Below, piece by piece: positions 1-5,355 of a stretch of 5,362 nt of DNA. Below the pieces are notes generated by a model. That model saw only the letters and a list, made by a program, of their open reading frames with translations. It made no database searches and had not been told where the DNA came from. Each line of letters starts with the position of its first letter. Position 1 is the stretch's first letter. A program made the translations under genes and the position numbers. Source of the DNA: Clostridiales bacterium UBA1779. GTDB taxonomy: Bacteria; Bacillota; Clostridia; Oscillospirales; CAG-272. The stretch covers positions 1-5,362 of the forward strand of contig DCGL01000011.1 in the NCBI GenBank assembly GCA_002314565.1, written 5' to 3'.

Positions 1-158
1 AAGCCCTTGATTACTCTGTGGAAAATCAGACCGTCAAAGAAATTGTCGTCGATGAGAAACAGGAAATTTTTTACTGTTTCAGGGGCATATTCGGGATAAA
101 GCTCAGCCTTCATCGTGCCGAGGTCCTTGATTTTGAATTCAATTATGGGATGTGTCAT
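1..158 (-). CDS. Cyclophilin-type peptidyl-prolyl cis-trans isomerase, N-terminal part (cut by window edge)
   Basis: This is the start of a gene that leaves the window at position 1; 52 complete codons are visible. Cyclophilins interconvert cis and trans prolyl bonds during protein folding. The translation has the family's N-terminal pattern: a short first strand (IIEFKIKDLGTMKAELYP), then APETVKNFL at residues 25-33, then FDGLIFHRVIKG at residues 41-52. In the last block, the Arg of FHR (residue 48) corresponds to the catalytic arginine of cyclophilin A. There is no signal peptide, so the protein is probably cytoplasmic, like small bacterial PpiB-type enzymes. The ATG at 158-156 was chosen because an AAAGGA site lies 6 bases upstream and the cyclophilin fold begins straight after it. 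It follows mrnC by 232 bases on the same strand. The C-terminal half, including the rest of the active site, cannot be seen. Confidence 0.9.
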   Translation of the reverse strand, partial: MTHPIIEFKIKDLGTMKAELYPEYAPETVKNFLFLIDDNFFDGLIFHRVIKG

Positions 159-390
159 GGTATTTCCTTTCAATACGGTAATTTAATTTACTTTTTGAGA
201 TAATTGATGACGGCTTTTCGAATCTGCTATGAGGAAAAAGCATAATCCGTCGGCGGCAATTCAGTGGCAGAATCGCATTATCATTTCAGCTGCATGAAGT
301 CTTTTTGGGAAAAACAATATGTTGATGGCGGGGAAAAAGGCACTGAACGATACTCGATACTCTGAACTTGCCGTGCTTTTCTGAAAAAAA
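159..390. other. Intergenic region between mrnC and the cyclophilin gene
   Basis: This 232-base gap holds no supportable gene; short plus-strand frames reaching into it are shadows of the cyclophilin start. No clear rho-independent terminator follows mrnC and no convincing -35/-10 pair precedes the cyclophilin gene, although a gap this long would have room for a promoter. Small oddities: a 7-base tandem repeat CGATACT x2 at 348-361, bracketed by CTGAAC at 343-348 and 362-367; a short T5-G3-A5 inverted repeat at about 302-314 (plus strand); and GGGGAAAAAGG at 330-340, which recurs at 3164-3174 in another gap. Confidence 0.6.
165..170 (-). promoter_or_regulatory. Ribosome binding site of the cyclophilin gene
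   Basis: AAAGGA on the minus strand, 6 bases before the ATG at 158-156. It fixes the start of the partial cyclophilin gene. Confidence 0.7.
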
Positions 391-801
391 CTATACTTTC
401 AGATCCGGATAAGCTGCCTCGAACAGTTCTTTGATTCTGTCGTACTTTCCGTCAAGCCGGAGCTTTCCGAAAAGAGTCTCAAAGCCGCTGGCCCGGCGGT
501 ATTCGGCGAGGGTTGCGCTCTGGGGCGCTTTTTTTATATGCGGGCTGTTGCGTCCGCGGTGGTAGACGTTTTCTTCGTATTCGTCAAGAAGGGGAAGAAT
601 ATTGTTGAGAGCTTCGGACTGAGCCGTTGCTTTGACGTATCTGAGAGCAGCGGCATTGAGGCTGCCTGAATCGCAGAGGCCGAGCTTTACAAGGCTTTCG
701 CGGACTGCAAGCTCAAGCACCGAATCCCCGAGATAGGCAAGTGCCTGAACTGACGGGTCCTGCAGATAGGGCTTTATTTCGTTCGTTTCGTTTTCGTTCA
801 T
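391..801 (-). CDS. mrnC: Mini-ribonuclease III (MrnC), 23S rRNA maturation
   Basis: Mini-RNase III is a small dimeric enzyme with an RNase III catalytic domain but no double-stranded-RNA-binding domain. In Bacillus subtilis it trims the ends of 23S rRNA precursors. The 136-residue product is close to the family's usual length. The signature LAYLGDSVLELAVRE covers residues 21-35; Asp26 matches the essential Asp of YIGDA in B. subtilis MrnC. YHRGRNS at 80-86 matches the KRGRNA block, and YRRASGFETLFGKL at 101-114 matches YRxxxxFEALLGYL, with Glu108 as a probable metal ligand. The open frame extends 14 codons further upstream to an ATG at 843, but I chose the ATG at 801 because it forms an ATGA overlap with the upstream hydrolase stop and the family homology begins just after it. 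There is no good Shine-Dalgarno site before it, which suggests translational coupling. Cytoplasmic. The neighbours differ from the cysS-mrnC-rlmB arrangement known in Bacillus. Confidence 0.93.
   Translation of the reverse strand: MNENETNEIKPYLQDPSVQALAYLGDSVLELAVRESLVKLGLCDSGSLNAAALRYVKATAQSEALNNILPLLDEYEENVYHRGRNSPHIKKAPQSATLAEYRRASGFETLFGKLRLDGKYDRIKELFEAAYPDLKV
798..801 (-). promoter_or_regulatory. ATGA start/stop overlap coupling the second SGNH hydrolase to mrnC
   Basis: On the minus strand the ATG of mrnC (801-799) overlaps the TGA of the hydrolase (800-798). The preceding bases contain no GGAGG-like site, so ribosomes finishing the hydrolase probably restart on mrnC. This is the main evidence for the mrnC start call. 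Confidence 0.75.
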
Positions 802-1907
802 TTTGCGGGAGTGCGGTTTGCAAGGGCGCGGCGTATAACGCATTCAATGGCGTCTGCCATAAATGCAAAGCCCATATCGTTCGGGTGAACGGCATCCATA
901 ATGCATTCGTTTTCGAACTTGCCCATAAAGAAGGTTTCGCCGTCGATGTAATAGACGTTTTTGTCTCCGGCCGCGCGGGCAGCGCGGTAGGTGTCGACGA
1001 TTACGTCGCGTCTCTTCGGTGAATCCGACGGACGCCATACGAAGTTCGGACGTGAAATCATAATGATGGGAAGGTCCGGCTGAGCGGCACGGATAATGTC
1101 ATAGCCTCTCTTGTGAGTTTCGGCAAGATAGTCGGCATTCGGGGCGTTGTAGTCGTAGTCATAAACGAAGAGAGACATTTCCTGCTTTGCAATGTATTCC
1201 ATTGTCGCAATCTCTCCCTTTGCATTTCCCGAGAAGCCGAGATTTATTACGTTGCGGTTGAGATAACGGCAGAGAATATTGGTATAGCAGTTTCCGGGTC
1301 TTGAGCAGGCGGTTCCGTGTACTATTGAAGAACCGTAAACGATAATCGGGGCTTCATCAATATATTTATGGCCTCCTTCAAGCTTTGCATCGGGGCGAAG
1401 TCCGATGAAAACGTCGCTTACTTTGCAGTGAATGGGGAAGTGAATTACGAAACTGCGCATTTTTCTGCTCGGGAAGCGGGCAATCTGCTCGTAGCCTCCG
1501 TCTGCGGTGTAGGGGGGCATAAACACCTGAATGTATTTGGCTCCTTCATCCGTTTCTTTGTAAAGGTCGAAGCCGCAGCTGTTTGCAAGGGTCAGGTGTG
1601 AGTTGCGGGAAATTGAAGGCTCAATCGCCTTGAGAAGAATATAGTCGGAATCGGTTGAGAATTTGACGCGTCCTCCGGCAGGCTCCTGACAGAGTCTTGC
1701 AACAGAGGCGCATGTTGCTTCTGCAACATCCACGGGAAGACGGCGGAAATTGCCGGGCTCCTTCGGATTTACAAAATTGAAAAGTTCAAAGGGTTCTTCG
1801 CGTACGTTGTGCAGTACGGCATCCTCGGCATCCGGGAAAACCGTCTCAACTATCATATTTTTATCGAGCTCCTGATTTTCGGGAGCCTTGATGATTTCTT
1901 CAGCCAT
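798..1907 (-). CDS. SGNH/GDSL-family hydrolase, second of two tandem paralogs
   Basis: A 369-residue protein of the two-domain type: an N-terminal beta-rich domain of the GxDLY kind (about residues 35-185, with FSTDS at 83-87 and GFDLY at 112-116) and a C-terminal GDSL-lipase-like domain (about 186-362). Catalytic blocks are visible: YGSSI at 191-195 with nucleophile Ser194, NLGFSG at 222-227 with oxyanion Gly224, DYN at 252-254 with Asn254 in the block III position, and DAVH at 338-341 supplying Asp338 and His341. The usual GDS is GSS here, as in the GDSL_3 group. Such enzymes are esterases or deacylases, but the substrate cannot be read from sequence. There is no signal peptide or membrane segment, so it is probably cytoplasmic. 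The start at 1907 has GGAGA 8 bases upstream. It is colinear with the upstream paralog, differing mainly by a longer N-terminus and a longer, more polar C-terminus. It overlaps mrnC by 4 bases. Confidence 0.9.
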   Translation of the reverse strand: MAEEIIKAPENQELDKNMIVETVFPDAEDAVLHNVREEPFELFNFVNPKEPGNFRRLPVDVAEATCASVARLCQEPAGGRVKFSTDSDYILLKAIEPSISRNSHLTLANSCGFDLYKETDEGAKYIQVFMPPYTADGGYEQIARFPSRKMRSFVIHFPIHCKVSDVFIGLRPDAKLEGGHKYIDEAPIIVYGSSIVHGTACSRPGNCYTNILCRYLNRNVINLGFSGNAKGEIATMEYIAKQEMSLFVYDYDYNAPNADYLAETHKRGYDIIRAAQPDLPIIMISRPNFVWRPSDSPKRRDVIVDTYRAARAAGDKNVYYIDGETFFMGKFENECIMDAVHPNDMGFAFMADAIECVIRRALANRTPAK

Positions 1908-1915
1908 AAGAATAT

Positions 1916-1920
1916 TCTCC
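1916..1920 (-). promoter_or_regulatory. Ribosome binding site of the second SGNH hydrolase
   Basis: GGAGA on the minus strand, 8 bases before the ATG at 1907. Its first G is also the last base of the 16-base repeat AAATAAACTTTGAACG, so the site sits exactly on the edge of the repeat array. Confidence 0.75.
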
Positions 1921-1955
1921 GTTCAAAGTTTATTTTTATGTGTATGTCCGGTCAA

Positions 1956-1976
1956 ACAGCCGGTGTTTCCGACTGT
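1956..1976 (-). other. Intergenic RNA hairpin in the last repeat unit
   Basis: In the minus-strand transcript ACAGTCGG (1976-1969) pairs with CCGGCTGT (1963-1956) through 8 pairs including one G-U wobble, around the 5-base loop AAACA. It sits at the same place in its unit as the hairpin at 2018-2041, although the stem bases differ. No U run follows, so it is not a standard terminator. It lies about 49 bases upstream of the second hydrolase's start codon. Confidence 0.5.
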
Positions 1977-2017
1977 AATTTTAAGTTCTTAATATATTTC
2001 TGAGAACACTTCCGGTC

Positions 2018-2041
2018 ACACAAGCGATTTTTCCGCTGTGT
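2018..2041 (-). other. Intergenic RNA hairpin in the middle repeat unit
   Basis: In the minus-strand transcript ACACAGCG (2041-2034) pairs with CGCTTGTGT (2026-2018) through 8 base pairs with one bulged U, around a 7-base A-rich loop. It begins 7 bases after the stop codon of the first SGNH gene. It is followed by GACCGG rather than a U run, so it is not a typical intrinsic terminator. It could protect the 3' end of the upstream message or slow ribosome or RNase traffic; that role is inference. Confidence 0.5.
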
Positions 2042-2048
2042 TTTTCGT

Positions 2049-3116
2049 TCAAAGTTTATTTCTGAGAGCACGTTCAATCATACAGCCGATTTTTTCTGCC
2101 ATAAACATAAAACCTATGTCATTGGGATGGCAGCCATCCGCTGTGCAGCTGTCCTCATAACCGCCGCGGGTCAGTCCTTCGCCGTCAATGTAATATACAT
2201 TTCTGTCGCCATGCTCCCTTGCATAGCGGTATGTATCTTCAACAACCGCGCGGCGTTTGGACCTTGATTCTTCCGCAAGATAAAAATCAGGTGCAGATAC
2301 CATAATGTACGGCAGATCGGGATTCTTCTCACGGATTATCTGATACAGGCGCAGATGAGTGTCTCTCAGATATTCGGTGTTTGGGGTGTTATGGTCGTAA
2401 TCGCAGACGAAAGCGAGCATTTTAAGGCCGGCAAGATACTCGGCAAAGGCGATTTCGGCCTTGCACTGACCGGAAAAGCCGAGATTTACGTGGTCAAGAT
2501 CGAGCTTGCGGGAAATAATTGATTCGTAGCAGAGGCCCGGACGCGTTGCGCAGGCGCCCTGTGTTATTGAAGAACCGTAATAAACGATGGGGGCTTCTTT
2601 TCTGTATTTTTTACCGTGTCCGACCGATGCGTTTGCATCAAGACCGATTTCAAGCAGGGAAACCGGAGAATAAAGCGGGAAATTGAGTGTCCAGGAGCGC
2701 ATACCTCTGCCTGTTCCGACGTTGTTTGTCAGAGTAAAGCCTTCGTAAATGCGTACATCGGGCTTGAAAACGCTGAAGAAACGGCTTCCGGTATCCGTAT
2801 CAAGATAGAGGTCGAATGAAGAGGAGCCCGTCAGTGCCATATGGGCAAACTTGGTGACTGACGGCATCTTCACTCTTATCGCGATTCTCGAGGAGTCCGT
2901 TGAAAAACGGACACGTCCTCCTGCGGTATGCGGAGCCAAACTGCGCACACCCGGGCTTATGGTTTTTGCAACGTCGTCGGGAACGCGGCGGTAGGGATTT
3001 ACCGAAGTAAAACCGTAAAGGTCAAAGCCCTCTGCAGGCAGCGTATACCATACGAGGCCGTCCGCATCCGGAACTCTTGACACCATATTTGCATCGATTT
3101 CGCTGAAATTTGACAT
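2049..3116 (-). CDS. SGNH/GDSL-family hydrolase, first of two tandem paralogs
   Basis: A 355-residue two-domain hydrolase with the same plan as its downstream neighbour. The N-terminal domain (about residues 20-175) carries FDLYGF at 31-36, FSTDS at 71-75 and FDLY at 101-104, typical of the GxDLY beta-sandwich. The C-terminal SGNH domain (about 176-350) has YGSSI at 180-184 with nucleophile Ser183, NLGFSG at 211-216 with Gly213, DHN at 241-243 with Asn243, and DGCH at 327-330 with Asp327 and His330. All four SGNH blocks are present, so it is probably an active esterase or deacylase of unknown substrate. No signal peptide, so probably cytoplasmic. The ATG at 3116 has GAAAGG 8 bases upstream. 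The DNA encoding YGSSI is identical over 16 bases to that of the paralog (2564-2579 and 1323-1338). Its last codons form the coding unit of the repeat array that follows. Confidence 0.9.
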   Translation of the reverse strand: MSNFSEIDANMVSRVPDADGLVWYTLPAEGFDLYGFTSVNPYRRVPDDVAKTISPGVRSLAPHTAGGRVRFSTDSSRIAIRVKMPSVTKFAHMALTGSSSFDLYLDTDTGSRFFSVFKPDVRIYEGFTLTNNVGTGRGMRSWTLNFPLYSPVSLLEIGLDANASVGHGKKYRKEAPIVYYGSSITQGACATRPGLCYESIISRKLDLDHVNLGFSGQCKAEIAFAEYLAGLKMLAFVCDYDHNTPNTEYLRDTHLRLYQIIREKNPDLPYIMVSAPDFYLAEESRSKRRAVVEDTYRYAREHGDRNVYYIDGEGLTRGGYEDSCTADGCHPNDIGFMFMAEKIGCMIERALRNKL

Positions 3117-3190
3117 TTTAATGACCTTTCATAACCGAAATATTACTGATTTATTTGTTTTTTGGGGAAAAAGGAGTCCGACAGGCGCAA
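3117..3190 (-). other. 74-base gap between the membrane protein gene and the first SGNH gene
   Basis: AT-rich leader holding the ribosome binding site of the hydrolase. A possible -10-like TAATAT lies near 3145 (minus strand), but I find no matching -35, so I do not call a promoter. A T5-C4-A6 stretch (about 3158-3172) could form only a weak hairpin. TCCGACAG (plus strand) occurs at 3177-3184 and again at 3212-3219 inside the preceding gene. No terminator is evident, so read-through from the upstream pair is possible. Confidence 0.5.
3125..3130 (-). promoter_or_regulatory. Ribosome binding site of the first SGNH hydrolase
   Basis: GAAAGG on the minus strand, 8 bases before the ATG at 3116. 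It supports this start over the internal ATG at codon 11. Confidence 0.7.
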
Positions 3191-4279
3191 TCACCGCGTA
3201 ATATCCGGCTTTCCGACAGCCTGAATATTCAGTGCTCCTGCTCTCATGGCAGCGGACATTTCACCTGAAAGTCCCGTATTCGGACCGCAGCCGACGAGAA
3301 CGCGGACGTTGTACAGGGAAATTGTCGAGATAATTCTGCCCACACGGTCGAAAATAACTTCTTCCGGTGTCATAAGTCCCGGGATTTCGGAAGCGGCAAG
3401 GTTTACCGCCAGAAAGCCGCAGTCAAAACCGCTGCCCGCGATAATAGTGCGGACGTCTTCGGAATTGTAGAATGAAAAATCAAGGGCAATGCCTATGTTT
3501 GCTTTTTTGCCGGTTCTGTCGGACAGGTCGCGGACGAAGGCGACGGCCTGCCTGAAGTTCCCGGCATCGAAGCCTGTCAGAACGACGTCGTCAATTCCGT
3601 TTTCAAAAAGCTCGCAGAGCAGTGAAAGCTCATATTCGCGGATAATCGAGCGGGAAGATGAGGGCTCGTTCTGGAACATAACCGTGAATACACCGCTGAC
3701 GAAGCCGAATGACTGCTTTGCCGTGGATATCAGGGTTGAGATTTCCTCACCGCCGCTTACGTCAAACGAGCGGGAGGTTGCAAGGCCGGAGGTGTAGAGA
3801 AGGCGCATTCCGGTTCCGCTTCTGACAGAAGCGGCCGAGCTGTCGGTTTCTTCCGGTTCGGCAGAAGTATCTGCGGTTCTGAGAAGAAGTGAAACGGCGT
3901 TCGGCTTTACCGTGAGAGTTTCGCCCGAAGTGTCCGTGGCGGAGCTGCCTACGGGAAGCGTTTCTTCCGGAATTTTCGTGAAGGAAACGACGGAGCCGGC
4001 ACAAATTGCAGAATTATCGGCATATTCGGCGATAATAACGGGTACGCGTGATGAGCTGTATCTGCCGGGCTCCGTCATTTCGGCGGCAGTAACCGGGTTA
4101 TAGGTGTCCGACGTGTCGTCGCTGATTCTTTTGAGATACGTTCCGAGAAGCACGGCAACCGTAAAAAGAACTGCGGCGCAGAGAAGAAAAATGAGGAAAA
4201 CGGTCAGTCCCCATCCGGGTTTTACGCGCTGCCTTGCCCGGAAGGACCGGTGCCGGCGGGCGCGGTTCGGTCTTCTCAT
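3191..4279 (-). CDS. Single-pass membrane-anchored protein with an external domain of unknown function
   Basis: I do not recognise a specific family. The 362-residue product has a strongly basic N-terminus (residues 1-20, many Arg), one hydrophobic segment at about 24-47, then a long external part: the positive-inside rule puts the C-terminus outside. Residues 50-105 may form a small domain. Residues 107-157 are rich in Ser, Thr, Asp and Glu and look like a flexible linker. Residues 158-362 alternate strand-like and helix-like stretches (GFVSGVFTVMF, DDVVLTGFD, ANIGIALDFSF, GFLAVNLAA, VRVLVGCG, NIQAVG), a pattern like part of a TIM barrel, as in glycosidase-like proteins; catalytic acids cannot be assigned with confidence. 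Its ATG overlaps the stop of the foldase lipoprotein gene (ATGA) and has no Shine-Dalgarno site, so the two are probably co-translated. The foldase may help fold this domain; that is inference. Confidence 0.8.
   Translation of the reverse strand: MRRPNRARRHRSFRARQRVKPGWGLTVFLIFLLCAAVLFTVAVLLGTYLKRISDDTSDTYNPVTAAEMTEPGRYSSSRVPVIIAEYADNSAICAGSVVSFTKIPEETLPVGSSATDTSGETLTVKPNAVSLLLRTADTSAEPEETDSSAASVRSGTGMRLLYTSGLATSRSFDVSGGEEISTLISTAKQSFGFVSGVFTVMFQNEPSSSRSIIREYELSLLCELFENGIDDVVLTGFDAGNFRQAVAFVRDLSDRTGKKANIGIALDFSFYNSEDVRTIIAGSGFDCGFLAVNLAASEIPGLMTPEEVIFDRVGRIISTISLYNVRVLVGCGPNTGLSGEMSAAMRAGALNIQAVGKPDITR
4276..4279 (-). promoter_or_regulatory. ATGA start/stop overlap coupling the foldase lipoprotein to the membrane protein
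   Basis: The ATG at 4279-4277 overlaps the TGA at 4278-4276 on the minus strand. The bases just upstream (CTTACAATAGA) contain no ribosome binding site, which argues for translation by re-initiation and for roughly matched output of the two products. Confidence 0.75.
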
Positions 4280-5343
4280 TCTATTGTAAGCAGGTCAAGT
4301 GACTTGCCGAAGTCGCTGTATGAGAAAGCAAGGTCGGTTCTGAACTCTTCGAGTTTGATATTGAATTCGGAACCTACGATATCGTCGCTGAATTCGTCAA
4401 AGTTTTTTTCGATGTAATCCTTTTCGGGTTCAAGACGAAGAATTACGAAATATCCGGGGATATAATACTCGGAACCGTCGGTTCCTTCGACGATTTCGCT
4501 GATTCCGCCGACCTCCAGATTGAAAGCCGCTTCTTCGTAAGCGTCACCGTAATCAGTCGTATATTTTGCAAAATACTTTCCGTGAGTCGTCGTCATAGTG
4601 AAATCCGAATCATATTTACCCTTGAGGATAATGATTTCCATCTCAGGGTTATCGCTCTGAAGAAGTGTTTCGCGGACCTGATTGGCAAGCGCGAGACTTT
4701 CTTCTGTACGGCCGGAAATGAAAACGTGATTGGTTCTGATGAATTTGTCGGAGTTCAAAATCTTTCGGACGGACTCCTCGTCAGATGGAATTATGCTCAG
4801 GTCGGTTTTCAGGACGAGCATAAGCTCTTCGGCGCACTCCTGCGCAGTCGTATAGAAACGCAGCAGTCTGTCAGTCATATGGTTTTCGGCGAGCTGCTTT
4901 TTGTACTTGGACTTGCTTCCGCATTCTTCGACAACTTCATTGACGTATTCCTGAACGGCATCGGTAATTGCAGTTTCCGCAAACATCGCATCCCTGCCTC
5001 CGACGTAATAGTAATCGGCCATGGCGCAGACGGCGTAATAGCTGCTGACTATCTTTTCACGTACGGCACTTTCAAGCTCTTCGCGGTACTGCTCGGCTGA
5101 TTCGGCTGTGTCCCAGATGGTGTCACCGTACTGGTTTTTCATATCCTCTTTTTTGTTGAGCACTATGTAGCGGAGCTCATCGTAATAAACGTCGTATTTC
5201 CCGATGCTGCCTATAACCTGAAGTTCTTCATCTGTGGATTTTATCGGCTTAACATCGGATGAGCATGAAACGAGACCTGACAGCAGTGTGCCTATGCAGA
5301 GAAGCGAGGCTGCCGTGCGTGTGAATATTTTTCTGAATTTCAT
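4276..5343 (-). CDS. Exported lipoprotein with a parvulin-like (PrsA/SurA-type) foldase domain
   Basis: A 355-residue lipoprotein. Residues 1-27 form a lipoprotein signal peptide: basic MKFRKIFTR, a hydrophobic core, and the lipobox LVSC with Cys27 as the lipidated residue. It should sit on the outer face of the membrane. Residues 40-180 are mainly helical, like the chaperone region of PrsA/SurA proteins. Residues 203-305 resemble a parvulin rotamase domain: NHVFIS at 205-210 for the first strand, a helix at 214-228, AYEEAAFNLEVGGISEIVE at 268-286 matching the family's EEAAFxLxxGxIS block, and GYFVILRL at 297-304 for the last strand. The final active-site His of typical parvulins (GYHII) is Phe299 here and the GGxLG loop is not recognisable, so it may act as a chaperone rather than an isomerase. 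AGAAAGG lies 12 bases before the ATG. It is longer than B. subtilis PrsA (about 290 residues). Confidence 0.85.
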   Translation of the reverse strand: MKFRKIFTRTAASLLCIGTLLSGLVSCSSDVKPIKSTDEELQVIGSIGKYDVYYDELRYIVLNKKEDMKNQYGDTIWDTAESAEQYREELESAVREKIVSSYYAVCAMADYYYVGGRDAMFAETAITDAVQEYVNEVVEECGSKSKYKKQLAENHMTDRLLRFYTTAQECAEELMLVLKTDLSIIPSDEESVRKILNSDKFIRTNHVFISGRTEESLALANQVRETLLQSDNPEMEIIILKGKYDSDFTMTTTHGKYFAKYTTDYGDAYEEAAFNLEVGGISEIVEGTDGSEYYIPGYFVILRLEPEKDYIEKNFDEFSDDIVGSEFNIKLEEFRTDLAFSYSDFGKSLDLLTIE

Positions 5344-5355
5344 TTTTATAATCTG

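Larger units (their letters stand above)
1920..2102 (-). repeat. Three degenerate tandem units of about 62-64 bp: the 3' end of the first SGNH gene and two non-coding copies
   Basis: Units aligned by eye: coding unit about 2046-2102, middle copy about 1984-2045, last copy about 1920-1983. Exact words keep the register. AAATAAACTTTGAACG (minus strand) occurs at 2046-2061 and 1920-1935, offset 126. CGGCTGT occurs at 2082-2088 and 1956-1962, also offset 126. TCTCAGAAATA occurs at 2057-2067 and 1995-2005, offset 62. TGACCGGA occurs at 2011-2018 and 1947-1954, offset 64. The coding unit encodes the last residues of the hydrolase (AEKIGCMIERALRNKL and stop). The copies no longer encode this: the middle one begins AEKS and soon meets a stop. 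They look like decayed remnants of duplicated 3' ends left by the tandem gene duplication; an RNA role is the alternative. Confidence 0.75.

Noticed and set aside
18..203. A 61-codon plus-strand open frame at the left edge
   Set aside because: It is antisense to the cyclophilin start, whose minus-strand translation matches the family closely.
802..843. A 14-codon N-terminal extension of mrnC to an ATG at 843
   Set aside because: It would overlap the hydrolase by 46 bases, adds basic residues that I do not expect in the family, and ignores the ATGA junction at 798-801.
741..1022. A 93-codon plus-strand open frame
   Set aside because: It is antisense to the C-terminus of the second hydrolase and the start of mrnC, both with clear catalytic motifs.
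1956..2041. Intrinsic terminators at the two intergenic hairpins
   Set aside because: Neither stem is followed by a U run in the minus-strand transcript.
1920..2102. A CRISPR array
   Set aside because: Only three degenerate units, directly adjacent without spacers, one of them coding; not CRISPR-like.
3117..3190. A sigma-A promoter for the first hydrolase
   Set aside because: A TAATAT-like -10 exists but no acceptable -35 lies at 16-18 bases from it.
3489..3797. A 102-codon plus-strand open frame
   Set aside because: Antisense shadow of the membrane-anchored protein; no ribosome binding site or domain seen.
4582..5100. A 172-codon open frame on the plus strand
   Set aside because: It lies wholly inside the foldase lipoprotein gene on the opposite strand, shows no recognisable domain, and the minus-strand frame has a signal peptide and family motifs.
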